This document shows, in pieces, positions 16,975 through 26,171 of a DNA stretch of 64,000 bases (position 1 is its first letter; every line of letters starts with the position of its first letter). Location: contig OZ245840.1 of NCBI GenBank assembly GCA_965228775.1, forward strand, positions 1,798,001 through 1,862,000. Reading direction: 5' to 3'. The notes under the pieces were generated by a model. That model searched no databases, was not told the origin of the DNA, and saw nothing but the letters and a program-made list of their open reading frames with translations. The DNA comes from JANQMY01 sp965228775. Its GTDB lineage: Bacteria; Pseudomonadota; Alphaproteobacteria; JANQMY01. The translations under genes were made by a program, and so were the position numbers.

Positions 16975-17601
16975 ATGTTGAAGGATTTTGTTTCTATACG
17001 GATGCTATCCATGTTGAGTCAGAGAGCAGCCGTGCTTGCGTTTTTGATCGCTCCGGTCCTGGGAACACATGCGCTGGCCGACGGCCATCAAACCGGCACA
17101 TATGGCATGGACCCGACACATACGAGTGTTGTGTTCAAAGTAGACCATCTCGGTTTCTCCACCTATATCGGCCGTTTCGACACGGTGTCCGGAACGCTTA
17201 CCTTCGACGAAAATGATCCCGTCAAAAGTGCCGTCAATGTTGCCATCGAGTCTGCCAGCATTAATACCAACAGCCGGATTCTGGAAGAAGAGCTCCGTGG
17301 TGCGGAGATGTTTAACTCAGAAGTCCATCCTCAAATCACGTTTGTCAGTACCGGGATTGAAAAAACGGACGACACAACCGGGAAAATTACCGGCGATCTG
17401 ACCATCGCAGGCATGACCAAACCGGTCACTTTGGACGTGACGTTTAACGGTGGCGCCCCTCATCCATTCACAAAAAAGATGACACTCGGGTTTTCGGCCA
17501 CCGCCAGTTTGAAGCGGTCGGAATTTGGCTTGGACAGCTGGCTGCCGGCCATCGGTGATGATGTGGCCCTAATCATCGAAACAGAGTTTCAGAAACAGTA
17601 A
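16975..17601 (+). CDS. YceI-family periplasmic lipocalin-like protein
   Basis: A 208-residue precursor with a signal peptide ending THALA, then the YceI fold: YGMDPTHTSVVFKVDHLGFS, FDTVSGTLTFDENDP, INTNSRILEEELRGAEMFN and ITGDLTIAGMTKPVTLDV. YceI proteins are beta-barrels that bind polyisoprenoids; several sit beside cytochrome b561 genes, as here. Methionines at codons 10 and 13 could also serve as starts and would leave a more compact signal peptide. The cytochrome gene begins 83 bp downstream. A second, divergent YceI gene follows it. Confidence 0.9.
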   Translation: MLKDFVSIRMLSMLSQRAAVLAFLIAPVLGTHALADGHQTGTYGMDPTHTSVVFKVDHLGFSTYIGRFDTVSGTLTFDENDPVKSAVNVAIESASINTNSRILEEELRGAEMFNSEVHPQITFVSTGIEKTDDTTGKITGDLTIAGMTKPVTLDVTFNGGAPHPFTKKMTLGFSATASLKRSEFGLDSWLPAIGDDVALIIETEFQKQ

Positions 17602-17684
17602 TCGATCACCCGCAAGCGCAAACGGCACCTCGTCCAAAAGGTACCGTTCGCGCCAAGCGAATAAACCAAGTAAGAGAGCGTAGG

Positions 17685-18245
17685 ATGGCCTGGAGGAACA
17701 CGGCGGAACAATACGGCATCGTCGCAAAGTCTTTTCATTGGACTTTGTTTTTACTGATCGCCGGGTTGCTCGCCTTGGGTCTATACATGACCAGCCTTAC
17801 CTTCAGCCCGGAAGTCTTCACCCTTTACAAATGGCACAAGACGCTGGGCGTTCTAGCCTTGGCGCTTGTGATCGGACGTGTCATTTGGCGCTTCCTTTCA
17901 CCACCGCCGCCTTTGCCCATGGATACGCCGGTGCTCGAGAAATGGGCAGCCCATATCACACATTTCTTGATCTACACGGCGATCATCACCATTCCATTGA
18001 GCGGCTGGCTGATGTCATCCGCCGCCCCCTTTCCGAATATCATCCTGGGCAATTACCAACTTCCCGCACTGATCGGTCAGGATGATGCCACCGCCGAATT
18101 CTTCTCGGCTGTTCATTTTTGGGCAGGCAGGCTTCTGATCGCCCTGCTAGTGATTCATATAGGGGCGGCTTTGTTCCATCACTTTGTCCGGCGAGACCAA
18201 ATTCTTGCACGCATGCTGCCAGGCCAGCTGAAACAGAAAGCATAG
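17685..18245 (+). CDS. Cytochrome b561, di-heme membrane protein
   Basis: A 186-residue protein with four hydrophobic spans and the His ligands of prokaryotic cytochrome b561: SFHWTLFLL near residue 17, YKWHKTLGVLAL near 50, and HFWAGRLLIALLVIHIGAAL in the last span. It probably moves electrons at the inner membrane on the periplasmic side. It lies between two YceI genes and its stop is two bases from the next start, so the latter two are an operon. The pairing of b561 with YceI is common in proteobacteria, but the physiological electron partner is not established. Confidence 0.9.
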   Translation: MAWRNTAEQYGIVAKSFHWTLFLLIAGLLALGLYMTSLTFSPEVFTLYKWHKTLGVLALALVIGRVIWRFLSPPPPLPMDTPVLEKWAAHITHFLIYTAIITIPLSGWLMSSAAPFPNIILGNYQLPALIGQDDATAEFFSAVHFWAGRLLIALLVIHIGAALFHHFVRRDQILARMLPGQLKQKA

Positions 18246-18247
18246 CT

Positions 18248-18841
18248 ATGAAACTTCATCGGACGCTGATTGGCGCAACGCTCGTCCCCTTCATGTTTGG
18301 CATCGCCAGCGCAGCCCCTTGGACGGTTGATAAAGAGGCGAGCAGTATCGACTACGCCTACACTTGGTCCGGCGTTGCCGCGGGCGGCGATTTTGGAGCA
18401 TTTGAGGCGGACATCGATTTCGACAAAGCAGATCTGGAGAACAGTTCGGTACGTGTCGTCATAGATATGTCCAGCGTTTCAGCCGCCTACAACCAAGTGC
18501 CAACGGAGCTGGTCAAGCCCGATTGGTTCGACGTAGCACAATATCCACAGGCCGTTTTTGAAAGCACATCCTTCACTGAGAAGGACGACGGATCATTTGT
18601 AGCGAAGGGTATATTGACCATGCGGGGGGTGGCCCATCCGTCTGAGCTGGTATTCCGCTTCGATAGCTATGGACCTGTGCCGGATAAGCCAAACACGCTT
18701 CTGGCGGTAATGCAGGGTGAAACCACGATCAGCCGTACGGCCTATGGCGTTGGACAAGGCAGCTGGGCAGCAACAGATACGCTTGCGGATGAGGTTGTGG
18801 TGAAAGTGAAGGTCACGGCGGAAAAGCCGACCGACCAATAG
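18248..18841 (+). CDS. Second YceI-family periplasmic protein
   Basis: A 197-residue precursor with a short signal peptide ending FGIASA, then WTVDKEASSIDYAYTWSG, FDKADLENSSVRVVIDMSSV and FVAKGILTMRGVAHPSELVF, the YceI barrel. It diverges from the first YceI in the loop after the first strand, suggesting a different ligand. An open frame continues upstream inside the cytochrome gene, but the ATG two bases after that gene's stop starts a clean signal peptide, so I chose it. Confidence 0.9.
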   Translation: MKLHRTLIGATLVPFMFGIASAAPWTVDKEASSIDYAYTWSGVAAGGDFGAFEADIDFDKADLENSSVRVVIDMSSVSAAYNQVPTELVKPDWFDVAQYPQAVFESTSFTEKDDGSFVAKGILTMRGVAHPSELVFRFDSYGPVPDKPNTLLAVMQGETTISRTAYGVGQGSWAATDTLADEVVVKVKVTAEKPTDQ

Positions 18842-18849
18842 GCTGCGCC

Positions 18850-19479
18850 TCAAAAGTAATTGCCGAGAAGTTCCGGCAATCCATACAGATACGCTGAAAC
18901 GGCCAAGGCTGAAATCACCACCAGTGCGGTGCCAATCGCACCTACAATCCCCGAAAACAAATGAACCGTACCGACACGCCGACGCCGGCGGCCGATGAAT
19001 TCACCATCTTCATCTAGGGGAACCGGCAACGTCTGCCGCTGCACGGATTGAAACCAGACGAAGGCCTGCAAGGGCGGCGAAAACAGGAGCAGCAAGCCGC
19101 CGATCAGTCCAACGCCCGAAACCACCGCCACATAGGTTTGCTGCTCGGTCGGCATGTCAAAAACCTGTCCATAGACAGCGCTTAGAAATGCCGCGGCCGA
19201 GATTACAAGAAACAGCCCCAACCCCCATCGGGCCACGCGATGACCGCGATTGACCAAAATAAGCAGCAAAATCTGGATGCCAGTTCCGATAAGGATCTGG
19301 AAAAACAAGTCCGTGCCGATATAGGGAAGATCTGCTGGTTCAGGCAGCACATAAGGCAGACCGCCTACGAGCATCGCCGCAAGCGTATAAAATTCCCGGC
19401 CCAAAATGGCCAAGAACAGCAGGGTCATTAGGATCCGGCCGTTTCGGATGTCCGTCTGCGACCAGATTTCGGTGTCCAT
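18850..19479 (-). CDS. Multi-span inner-membrane protein of unknown function
   Basis: A 209-residue hydrophobic protein with about five predicted spans: a first near residues 16-38, three between 57 and 150, and a last near 178-200. The penultimate loop has an Arg run (EFIGRRRRRVGTVHL), consistent with a cytoplasmic side. I do not recognise the family. It converges on the second YceI gene with an 8-bp gap. Composition and absence of stops support a real gene. Confidence 0.7.
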   Translation of the reverse strand: MDTEIWSQTDIRNGRILMTLLFLAILGREFYTLAAMLVGGLPYVLPEPADLPYIGTDLFFQILIGTGIQILLLILVNRGHRVARWGLGLFLVISAAAFLSAVYGQVFDMPTEQQTYVAVVSGVGLIGGLLLLFSPPLQAFVWFQSVQRQTLPVPLDEDGEFIGRRRRRVGTVHLFSGIVGAIGTALVVISALAVSAYLYGLPELLGNYF

Positions 19480-19637
19480 CAGCGTCTCCCCTCCGATGAC
19501 GCCTAGTGATTATGCAACCCAGCCAGCCGGTGACCAGGCACCTCTCTGCCTGATTGTAAGCCCAACACGTCGTTACTATCAGGAGATGTACCCTCTCCAC
19601 CCTCTGGCCCCCAGGGGTGCCTCCGCGACGCAGCCTC

Positions 19638-19775
19638 TTAAACGCCAAAGAGGACACGGAGTGCGCCTGAATCATCAATGACCGGCCAGACCATGTCAAT
19701 TGTTCCCGACTGGGATTTGAAGAAATAGCGTTCTTTTCCGAAGATTTGGCCTTCAGCTTGGTATTCCTGCCACAT
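19638..19775 (-). CDS. Possible 45-residue small protein
   Basis: An ATG frame of 45 codons encodes a peptide beginning MWQEYQAEGQIFGKERYFF and ending GALRVLFGV. Its composition (many aromatic and acidic residues, balanced codons) looks like protein rather than noise. An in-frame TGA lies just upstream. No strong Shine-Dalgarno is seen; AGGGGA is 18 bases upstream, which is too far. It lies in a 430-bp gap that otherwise holds only the upstream region of the acyl-CoA dehydrogenase gene. Moderate to low confidence. Confidence 0.4.
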   Translation of the reverse strand: MWQEYQAEGQIFGKERYFFKSQSGTIDMVWPVIDDSGALRVLFGV

Positions 19776-19909
19776 CAAATTTCACAGTTTCCCCTATGGC
19801 AGCGTCAGATTGCCCCTTTTCTTTGATCAAGACGCGCCACACTATGCGAAACTTTTCAAAGTAAGACTGACCAACCGCAACATCGTTTCTACGAAACAGG
19901 GGATAAATC

Positions 19910-21769
19910 ATGCCCACCTACAAGGCACCGACAGACGATTTTCGCTTTATCTTTTTTGAGCTTTTGAAAATCGACGAATCTGGAGACCTGCCCGGTTACG
20001 AGCAACTGGATCAGGAGCTGGTCTCCGATGTGTTGGAAGGCGCCGGCAAGTTTTGCGAAGAGGTTCTGCAGCCTATCAATCAGATCGGCGACGAACACGG
20101 ATGTGTCTTTGAGAACGGCGTTGTGCGCACCCCGCCAGGTTTCAAAGAAGCGTATGATGCTTACTGCGAAAGCGGCTGGAACCGGCTCGGCGCTCCGGAA
20201 GCGCTGGGGGGCGCGAACCTGCCTTCCATCATGACGTTTGCCGTGACGGAAATGGCATTCTCTGCCAACCAAGCATTCTCCATGTATCCCGGCCTTACAA
20301 GCGCTGCCTACAGCGCGCTTGCAGCCACCGGCAACCGTTGGATGCGCGAGAAAATCGTACCGAAAATGGTGGCCGGCGAATGGTCCGGCACAATGTGCCT
20401 CACCGAGCCTCATTGCGGAACGGACCTCAAACTCATGAAGAGCAAGGCCGTTGAGCAAGAAGACGGCACCTATCGCTTAACCGGCACGAAGATCTTCATT
20501 TCCGGCGGCGATCACGACATGACAGACAATATTGTTCACATGGTGATTGCCAAGATCCCCGATGAAGACGGCAAACTCGCCAATGATTTGAGCACTGTGA
20601 ACTTCTTCATGGTGCCGAAGGTTATGGTCAACGAAGACGGTTCGCTGGGTCCGCGCAATGGCGTCACCTGCGGCTCCATCGAAAAGAAGATGGGCATTAA
20701 AGGCAGTTCGACCTGTGTCATGAACTTCGATGATGCCGTCGCTTACCGGCTGGGACCGGCCCCAAAGAAAAAGAAAGACGGCGACGGGGACAGCAAGAAA
20801 TCAAAGTCGCAAGGCATGTCGGGCATGTTCGGCATGATGAATGCAGCACGGATGGGCGTCGGCATTCAGGGGGTCGCCATCGGCGAGGTCGCCTATCAGA
20901 ATGCCGTGACCTACGCCAATGACCGCTTGGCCGGCAGATCACTGACCGGCGCCAAAAATACCGACGGCCCCGCAGACCCGATCATCGTGCACCCGGATGT
21001 GCGGCGCATGCTGCTGCAGGCCCGGTCTTTTGTTGAAGGCGCACGGGCGGTTTCCATGTGGATCTCGCACTTGTTCAGTGTGCAGAGGTCCGGCCGGTCA
21101 GACGAGGAAAAGCAGGATGCGGCGGATTTGACCAATCTCATGACACCGATCATCAAGGCCTTTTTCACCGATATGGGCTTCGAAGCCACCAACGCCGCCA
21201 TGCAGTGCTATGGCGGCCATGGCTATGTGCGGGACCACGGCATGGAACAATTTGTCCGGGATGCCCGCATCAACCAGGTTTATGAAGGCGCGAACGGCGT
21301 TCAAGCCTTGGACCTTGTCGGACGCAAGCTGACGGCAAATGGTGGCCGCGCCCCGGGCGTCTTTTTCAACTTGGTGGACAAGTTCATTGCCGATCACGGT
21401 TCGAATGCGGACATGGCACCGTTCATTGCTCCTCTCAAGACGGGCATCCAGCGGCTGAAAGACACAACCACATGGCTCGCGGAACATGGCCTTAAGAATT
21501 TCGATCACGCGGGCGCTGCGTCGGTCGACTATCTGCGCATTTTCGGGATCGTATCTGTTGGCTATATGTGGGCCCAAATGGCCGAGATTGCCCAACGGCG
21601 GATCGCCGAGATCGAGGCTGGCGGCGAAGGCAACAAGACGTTCTACGAGACGAAGCTGATCAACGCGCGGTATTGGATGGAACGGGTTATGCCCGATACG
21701 GCTTCTCTGCAGGAAAGGGCAACCGCCGGCGCCGACACCATCATGGCCCTCGACGCAGCGAACTTCTAA
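19910..21769 (+). CDS. Acyl-CoA dehydrogenase with extra C-terminal domain (DmdC-like)
   Basis: A 619-residue dehydrogenase with the long architecture of 3-methylmercaptopropionyl-CoA dehydrogenase: N-terminal extension beginning YKAPTDDFRFIFFELL, core block MCLTEPHCGTDLKLMKSKA (about 163-181), GYVRDHGMEQFVRDARINQV with YEGANGVQALDLVGRKL, and a C-terminal domain of about 130 residues. A Lys/Asp-rich insert (APKKKKDGDGDSKKSKS, about residues 284-300) interrupts the core. Many alphaproteobacterial members act on fatty acyl-CoAs, so a DMSP role is not implied; no other dmd gene is present. Confidence 0.88.
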   Translation: MPTYKAPTDDFRFIFFELLKIDESGDLPGYEQLDQELVSDVLEGAGKFCEEVLQPINQIGDEHGCVFENGVVRTPPGFKEAYDAYCESGWNRLGAPEALGGANLPSIMTFAVTEMAFSANQAFSMYPGLTSAAYSALAATGNRWMREKIVPKMVAGEWSGTMCLTEPHCGTDLKLMKSKAVEQEDGTYRLTGTKIFISGGDHDMTDNIVHMVIAKIPDEDGKLANDLSTVNFFMVPKVMVNEDGSLGPRNGVTCGSIEKKMGIKGSSTCVMNFDDAVAYRLGPAPKKKKDGDGDSKKSKSQGMSGMFGMMNAARMGVGIQGVAIGEVAYQNAVTYANDRLAGRSLTGAKNTDGPADPIIVHPDVRRMLLQARSFVEGARAVSMWISHLFSVQRSGRSDEEKQDAADLTNLMTPIIKAFFTDMGFEATNAAMQCYGGHGYVRDHGMEQFVRDARINQVYEGANGVQALDLVGRKLTANGGRAPGVFFNLVDKFIADHGSNADMAPFIAPLKTGIQRLKDTTTWLAEHGLKNFDHAGAASVDYLRIFGIVSVGYMWAQMAEIAQRRIAEIEAGGEGNKTFYETKLINARYWMERVMPDTASLQERATAGADTIMALDAANF

Positions 21770-21781
21770 AAAACCGTGAGA

Positions 21782-21804
21782 GCGGCCGCTTATTCGGCGG
21801 CCGC
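21782..21804. terminator. Bidirectional terminator-like hairpin
   Basis: An 8-bp GC-only stem (GCGGCCGC twice, 7-base loop) lies between the convergent dehydrogenase and hydrolase genes and overlaps the last codons of the latter. An A6 run on its left side gives a U-tract for leftward transcripts; CCTTTTG follows on the right. Confidence 0.55.
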
Positions 21805-22701
21805 CGCCTTTTGATCCGCTGCGTGGGCGAATGCCGCCACACGTGATGTGATGCGTTCAATCAAACCGGGCGGAATGTCATGCCCCATGCCCTTGATGAT
21901 TTCCAACTCGGCATGGGGGATCGACCGCGCCGTATCTTCCCCGCCATCTACCGGCACCAGCGGGTCGTCCGATCCATGAATGACGAGTGCCGGACACGTG
22001 ACCTTCTTTAATCTTTCCACACGACTGCCGGATCCCAAGATGGCCGCGTATTGCCGGTTGAAGCCTTGGGGGTAATACATCCGCTTAATGGCCCTGGCAT
22101 TGACGTCGTAAAGCTGATCGTCTGGATACGGGAAACCTGGGCTGCCGATCACTTTGTGTGTCTTCATATTATGCTGAATGATCGACTCAACATCGTCCGG
22201 ATTTTCCGGAGCACTTGTGAGCACAGCCAAAGCTTCGGGTGTCGCTGGGCTGAGCGAGGGATTTCCGGTTGTGGACATGATCGATGTCATGCTGCGAACG
22301 CGACTGCTGTGGTCTGCCGCCATGAGCTGAACGATCATGCCGCCCATGGAAACGCCCAAAATGTGCGCCGATGAAATGTCCAACGCCTCAAGAAGCCCTG
22401 CACCGTCCGCGGCCATGTCGTCCAGCGTGTAAGGCACATCCGCCTTCTTGCCAGACAGCGTGTCTTTCATGATGTCCGCAAATGGCGGCACCTTTGCGCC
22501 TTCAAATTTGTGCGACAGCCCCACATCCCGGTTATCGAAGCGAATGACCCGAAACCCCTTTTCCACAAACGCTTCGCGAAACCCATCGGTCCATCGCACC
22601 ATCTGTCCGCCCAAGCCCATCACCAGCAGGAGCGGCGGCGCGTTCTTGTCGCCGATTTCGTCGTATTCCAACTGAATTCCGTTTGCGGTGATTTGAGTCA
22701 T
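21790..22701 (-). CDS. Alpha/beta-fold hydrolase
   Basis: A 303-residue soluble hydrolase: oxyanion/HG-type region LLLVMGLGGQMVRW (about 25-38), nucleophile elbow GVSMGGMIVQ (Ser about 119), acid in VIHGSDDPLVPVDGG and His in GMGHDIPPGL near the end. It resembles epoxide-hydrolase/esterase-type members (MhpC, aclacinomycin esterase-like). The substrate is unknown. It converges on the acyl-CoA dehydrogenase and diverges from the isomerase gene. Confidence 0.88.
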   Translation of the reverse strand: MTQITANGIQLEYDEIGDKNAPPLLLVMGLGGQMVRWTDGFREAFVEKGFRVIRFDNRDVGLSHKFEGAKVPPFADIMKDTLSGKKADVPYTLDDMAADGAGLLEALDISSAHILGVSMGGMIVQLMAADHSSRVRSMTSIMSTTGNPSLSPATPEALAVLTSAPENPDDVESIIQHNMKTHKVIGSPGFPYPDDQLYDVNARAIKRMYYPQGFNRQYAAILGSGSRVERLKKVTCPALVIHGSDDPLVPVDGGEDTARSIPHAELEIIKGMGHDIPPGLIERITSRVAAFAHAADQKAAAAE

Positions 22702-22817
22702 GTCTATGCTTCCTCGGGTTTCCTGTTTTGACCGTTATCACACGGAACCAGGAAACCACGCAATTGGGCGCGGCGTCAGACCCGTCTGCCTCGATAACCA
22801 AGAAAGTCACAATTCCA

Positions 22818-23465
22818 ATGCCTCTCTCCTTCGACCTTTTCTGGTCCTTCAGAAGCCCCTATTCCTATCTGGCAACGCCAAGATTATGCGCCCTGGAAGC
22901 AGACTACGATGTGACCATCAATGTGCGTCCGGTCTACCCTATCGCCGTGCGGATGGACGGCTTCTTTAAGACAGTCAATCCACTCTGGCCGCCATACCTT
23001 CTAAAAGATACGGCACGTTTAGCCGAAATGCTGGACATTCCCTATGCGTGGCCGAACCCCGACCCAGTTGTCATGGATCTGGCCTCTGGCAATGTTCCGA
23101 AAGATCAGCCTTACATTCACCGCCTCACCCGGGCAGGTGTCGTTGCGGCGGAAGAAGGCGCGGGCCTCCCCTTCCTCAACGAGGTCAGCCAACTCATTTT
23201 TGGCGGCACAAAGGATTGGCACCTGGGAACGCACCTCAAAGACGCGGCTGCACGCGCGGGCGTTAACCTTGATGCCATTGACGAGAAAATTGAGCGTGAC
23301 GCCGACCATTATGAGCGTATTATTCGTGACAATGAGGAGGCGCAAAAAGACTCTGGTCATTGGGGCGTGCCGTTGATGGTGTTCGAGGGCGAGCCCTTTT
23401 TTGGACAGGATCGAATTGATCTCCTCAAATGGAGACTTGAAAAGAACGGAATGAAGAAAAAGTGA
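22818..23465 (+). CDS. 2-hydroxychromene-2-carboxylate isomerase / DsbA-like (kappa-GST) protein
   Basis: A 215-residue thioredoxin-fold protein. The N-terminus FDLFWSFRSPYSYLATPRL carries the S-x-x-S/Y active-site motif of 2-hydroxychromene-2-carboxylate isomerase and kappa-class GSTs in place of CxxC. The end has GVPLMVFEGEPFFGQDRIDLL, the cis-Pro loop and the FxGQDR signature of this family. Known members isomerise glutathione-dependently in naphthalene catabolism; here the substrate is unknown. The ATG at 22818 starts the conserved strand; a 30-residue open extension upstream is not conserved-looking. Confidence 0.86.
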   Translation: MPLSFDLFWSFRSPYSYLATPRLCALEADYDVTINVRPVYPIAVRMDGFFKTVNPLWPPYLLKDTARLAEMLDIPYAWPNPDPVVMDLASGNVPKDQPYIHRLTRAGVVAAEEGAGLPFLNEVSQLIFGGTKDWHLGTHLKDAAARAGVNLDAIDEKIERDADHYERIIRDNEEAQKDSGHWGVPLMVFEGEPFFGQDRIDLLKWRLEKNGMKKK

Positions 23466-23545
23466 GGAAGCAGCGTTTGCTCCGCTGATGCGCGGCGAAC
23501 TGACATCGCTTCTATACACTTTCGGACTATTGGTGCGGCGTAGAA

Positions 23546-25216
23546 ATGAAGCGTGACCTAGATGCAATGTCCGACCGCGTCCATGACGTGGTCATCATCG
23601 GTGGTGGGATTACCGGAGCAATGATCGCTTGGGATGCGTCCTTGCGGGGCCTGAGCGTGGCCTTGCTGGAAGCAAACGATTTTGGCCATGCGACAACGTC
23701 GGGGTCCTCCAAGCTCATCCACGGGGGCTTACGCTATCTGAAGAATTTCGAATTCGGCCTTATTCGCGAAGCCCTTCAAGAACGGCGGATTTGGGAAATC
23801 ATTGCCCCGCACATGGTCTTCCCTCTTGAATTCGTCATGCCGACCCACGGCTTCGGCATGAAAAGCCAATGGGTAACGCGATTGGGCCTCACGCTTTATG
23901 ACCGCTTGGCCCATGACCGCAATTGGCTGAACGATGAGGATAAGAAGCTTCCGTCTCACAAAGGTCTGTCCACCAAAGCACTTCTCGCCATGCAGCCTGC
24001 GCTTAACCCGAAAGGTATCCGTGGTGGGGTGAGCTATTATGATTGCCAGATGGTATCGCCGGAACGTATTTGCCTTGAATGCATTATCGGTGCGACTCAA
24101 AAAGGAGCGTTGGTAGCGAATTACACCAAGGCCAGCCAGTTCAAATACGGCATCACCAACGGCATGCGAGCCGTGAATGGTGTTGAAGCAACGGACAAAT
24201 TCACAGGAGCCCGTTATTTAATCCGTGGGCGCATGATTATCAATGCCACCGGCCCGTGGGCGGATCTCATCCAAGAAAATGCAAATGGCGGTTCAGCTGC
24301 TCGCGGGCTCATCCGGTCAAAGGGCGTCCACCTGGTCACACGAAACCTAACCCGCAACCAAGCTCTCGCTGTTCAGTCGGGCAATGGACATTTTTTCGTT
24401 TTGCCCTGGCGTGGCCACTCCATACTGGGCACGACAGATACGATCTTCAAGGGCAACCCTGAAGATCTATGCGTGACGGATGAAGACATCGAACTCCTTT
24501 TGGCACGTGCCAATGAGGCTTTGTCTGGGATAACACTTCACCGCCGCGATGTGCTTCATGCTTATGCGGGCTTACGGCCCCTGGTAGATTCCAATCCTGG
24601 TACGGAGGACAAGAATTCCTACAAGGCGAGCCGCAAGGTAGAAGTCTTCGATCATAGCCAGGAAAACTTAGCCAATTTCATTTCTGTGATCGGCGGCAAA
24701 TGGACCACGTCACGCCTCATCGCCGAAAAAACGGTGGATATGATCGGCGAAAAACTTGGGCGTGCTCTGCGCCCATGCGAGACCCAAACAACGCCTCTGC
24801 CGGGTGGAGAAATCGGCAAGTATCAAAGCTTCAAGAAGAGGTCCGCACAACGGTACGACTTTTTGGAACCCAACGTCTGCAACAATCTGGTCGCCACCTA
24901 TGGCAGCATGACAGAGGATATTGCGAAGCTGGCGGCCGAATCGCCCAAAATGCGCGAATGCGTTGATCCGCGATCTTCGGATATCACAGCTCAGGTGGTG
25001 CACGCGGTTCGCCAGGAAATGGCGATGACCGTCGACGACATCCTTTTTCGCCGCACGGGCATTGGGACATTGGGCCATCCCGGTGGCGACACCGTCATTC
25101 GCATCGCGCGAATCATGTCCACCGAATTCGGATGGGATGCCGCGGAAACTGTCCGCCAGGTGGAAGCGACAGAATCTCAGTTCATCAACACATTGTCCGC
25201 CGCCGAAGCTCTCTAG
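23546..25216 (+). CDS. glpD: FAD-dependent glycerol-3-phosphate dehydrogenase
   Basis: A 556-residue flavoprotein with the FAD dinucleotide site VVIIGGGITGAMIAWDAS (about 14-31), the GlpD signature TTSGSSKLIHGGLRYL, and the C-terminal DAO domain (EMAMTVDDILFRRTGIGTLG). It oxidises sn-glycerol 3-phosphate to dihydroxyacetone phosphate at the membrane, feeding electrons to quinone. Methionine 8 could be the true start. The lipid kinase gene begins 3 bp after its stop. glpK is 18 kb away, so the glycerol genes are not clustered. Confidence 0.9.
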   Translation: MKRDLDAMSDRVHDVVIIGGGITGAMIAWDASLRGLSVALLEANDFGHATTSGSSKLIHGGLRYLKNFEFGLIREALQERRIWEIIAPHMVFPLEFVMPTHGFGMKSQWVTRLGLTLYDRLAHDRNWLNDEDKKLPSHKGLSTKALLAMQPALNPKGIRGGVSYYDCQMVSPERICLECIIGATQKGALVANYTKASQFKYGITNGMRAVNGVEATDKFTGARYLIRGRMIINATGPWADLIQENANGGSAARGLIRSKGVHLVTRNLTRNQALAVQSGNGHFFVLPWRGHSILGTTDTIFKGNPEDLCVTDEDIELLLARANEALSGITLHRRDVLHAYAGLRPLVDSNPGTEDKNSYKASRKVEVFDHSQENLANFISVIGGKWTTSRLIAEKTVDMIGEKLGRALRPCETQTTPLPGGEIGKYQSFKKRSAQRYDFLEPNVCNNLVATYGSMTEDIAKLAAESPKMRECVDPRSSDITAQVVHAVRQEMAMTVDDILFRRTGIGTLGHPGGDTVIRIARIMSTEFGWDAAETVRQVEATESQFINTLSAAEAL

Positions 25217-25219
25217 TTT

Positions 25220-26167
25220 ATGATTGACCCCAATCAGAATACGGTTGCCATCGTCAATCCAACGGCGGGTGGCGGTGTAGCCCAAAAAAACTGGCCCGAA
25301 ACCGAGTTAGCCTTAAAATCAGTATACGGTTCTTTTAAGACATTCTTTTCCGAAAAAAGCGGCCACGCCGAAACGCTCGCGCGGGAAGCCGCCGAAGACG
25401 GCGCCAATGAAATAGCCGTCATTGGCGGGGATGGAACAATAAGCGAAGTGGTCAATGGCGTGCAGGCAGCGTCCCGCCCCGGCAAATCGGATGTGGTGTT
25501 GAGCCTGATCCCATCCGGAACTGGTGGTGATTTCAGAAAGACCCTCGACTTTCCAAGCGACCTGCAAGACATGTTGAACAGGTTGCGCAATGGCACAACA
25601 AAGAAGATCGACTTGGGCAGGATCACCTTTACGGGTCCGGACGGCCAACCGATCACGCGCCATTTCGTCAACATCGCAAGCTTTGGCCTTAGTGGCGAAG
25701 TGGACAAGGCCGTCAATGCCGCAAGCTGGCCTAAGCGTCTTGGCGGGCGGTTCACCTATGCCTGGTGCACTCTATCCGCCATGAATAAATATCGACCTCA
25801 GAAAATCCGCCTTCTGATCGATGAGACTGTCGACCGCCTGGTAACATTTAATACGGTGGCCGTTTGCAACGGGCAGTATTTTGGGGGCGGTATGCATGTT
25901 GCCCCGAACGCAGACCCGACCGACGGCACATTCGATATTATTGCCATCGAACCACAACCGGCTTTGGAGGGACTTCGGAAAGCCTCAAAGCTCTATAAGG
26001 GGACACACCTTAGCGAACCGAACGTTCAGCACTGGCGTGGACAACGCGTCGAAGCGCTGCCAGCAGATCCGAGCCAGGCGGCCTGGTTGGACATTGACGG
26101 CGAACCTCTCGGCACACTACCGGCCCTGTTCGAGATCTTGCCGGCTGCTCTTAACGTCAGGTATTAG
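25220..26167 (+). CDS. YegS/DgkB-type lipid (diacylglycerol) kinase
   Basis: A 315-residue protein of the DAGK catalytic family: VAIVNPTAGGGVAQ at residues 9-22, the ATP-binding loop IGGDGTISEVVNG (about 74-86), and IPSGTGGDFRKTL. A late block CNGQYFGGGMHVAPNADPTDG is also typical. It phosphorylates diacylglycerol or a related lipid. The 3-bp gap after glpD suggests co-transcription and a link between glycerol phosphate and lipid turnover. The usual SGTxND is here SGTGGD, a common bacterial variant. Confidence 0.88.
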   Translation: MIDPNQNTVAIVNPTAGGGVAQKNWPETELALKSVYGSFKTFFSEKSGHAETLAREAAEDGANEIAVIGGDGTISEVVNGVQAASRPGKSDVVLSLIPSGTGGDFRKTLDFPSDLQDMLNRLRNGTTKKIDLGRITFTGPDGQPITRHFVNIASFGLSGEVDKAVNAASWPKRLGGRFTYAWCTLSAMNKYRPQKIRLLIDETVDRLVTFNTVAVCNGQYFGGGMHVAPNADPTDGTFDIIAIEPQPALEGLRKASKLYKGTHLSEPNVQHWRGQRVEALPADPSQAAWLDIDGEPLGTLPALFEILPAALNVRY

Positions 26168-26171
26168 AGCG

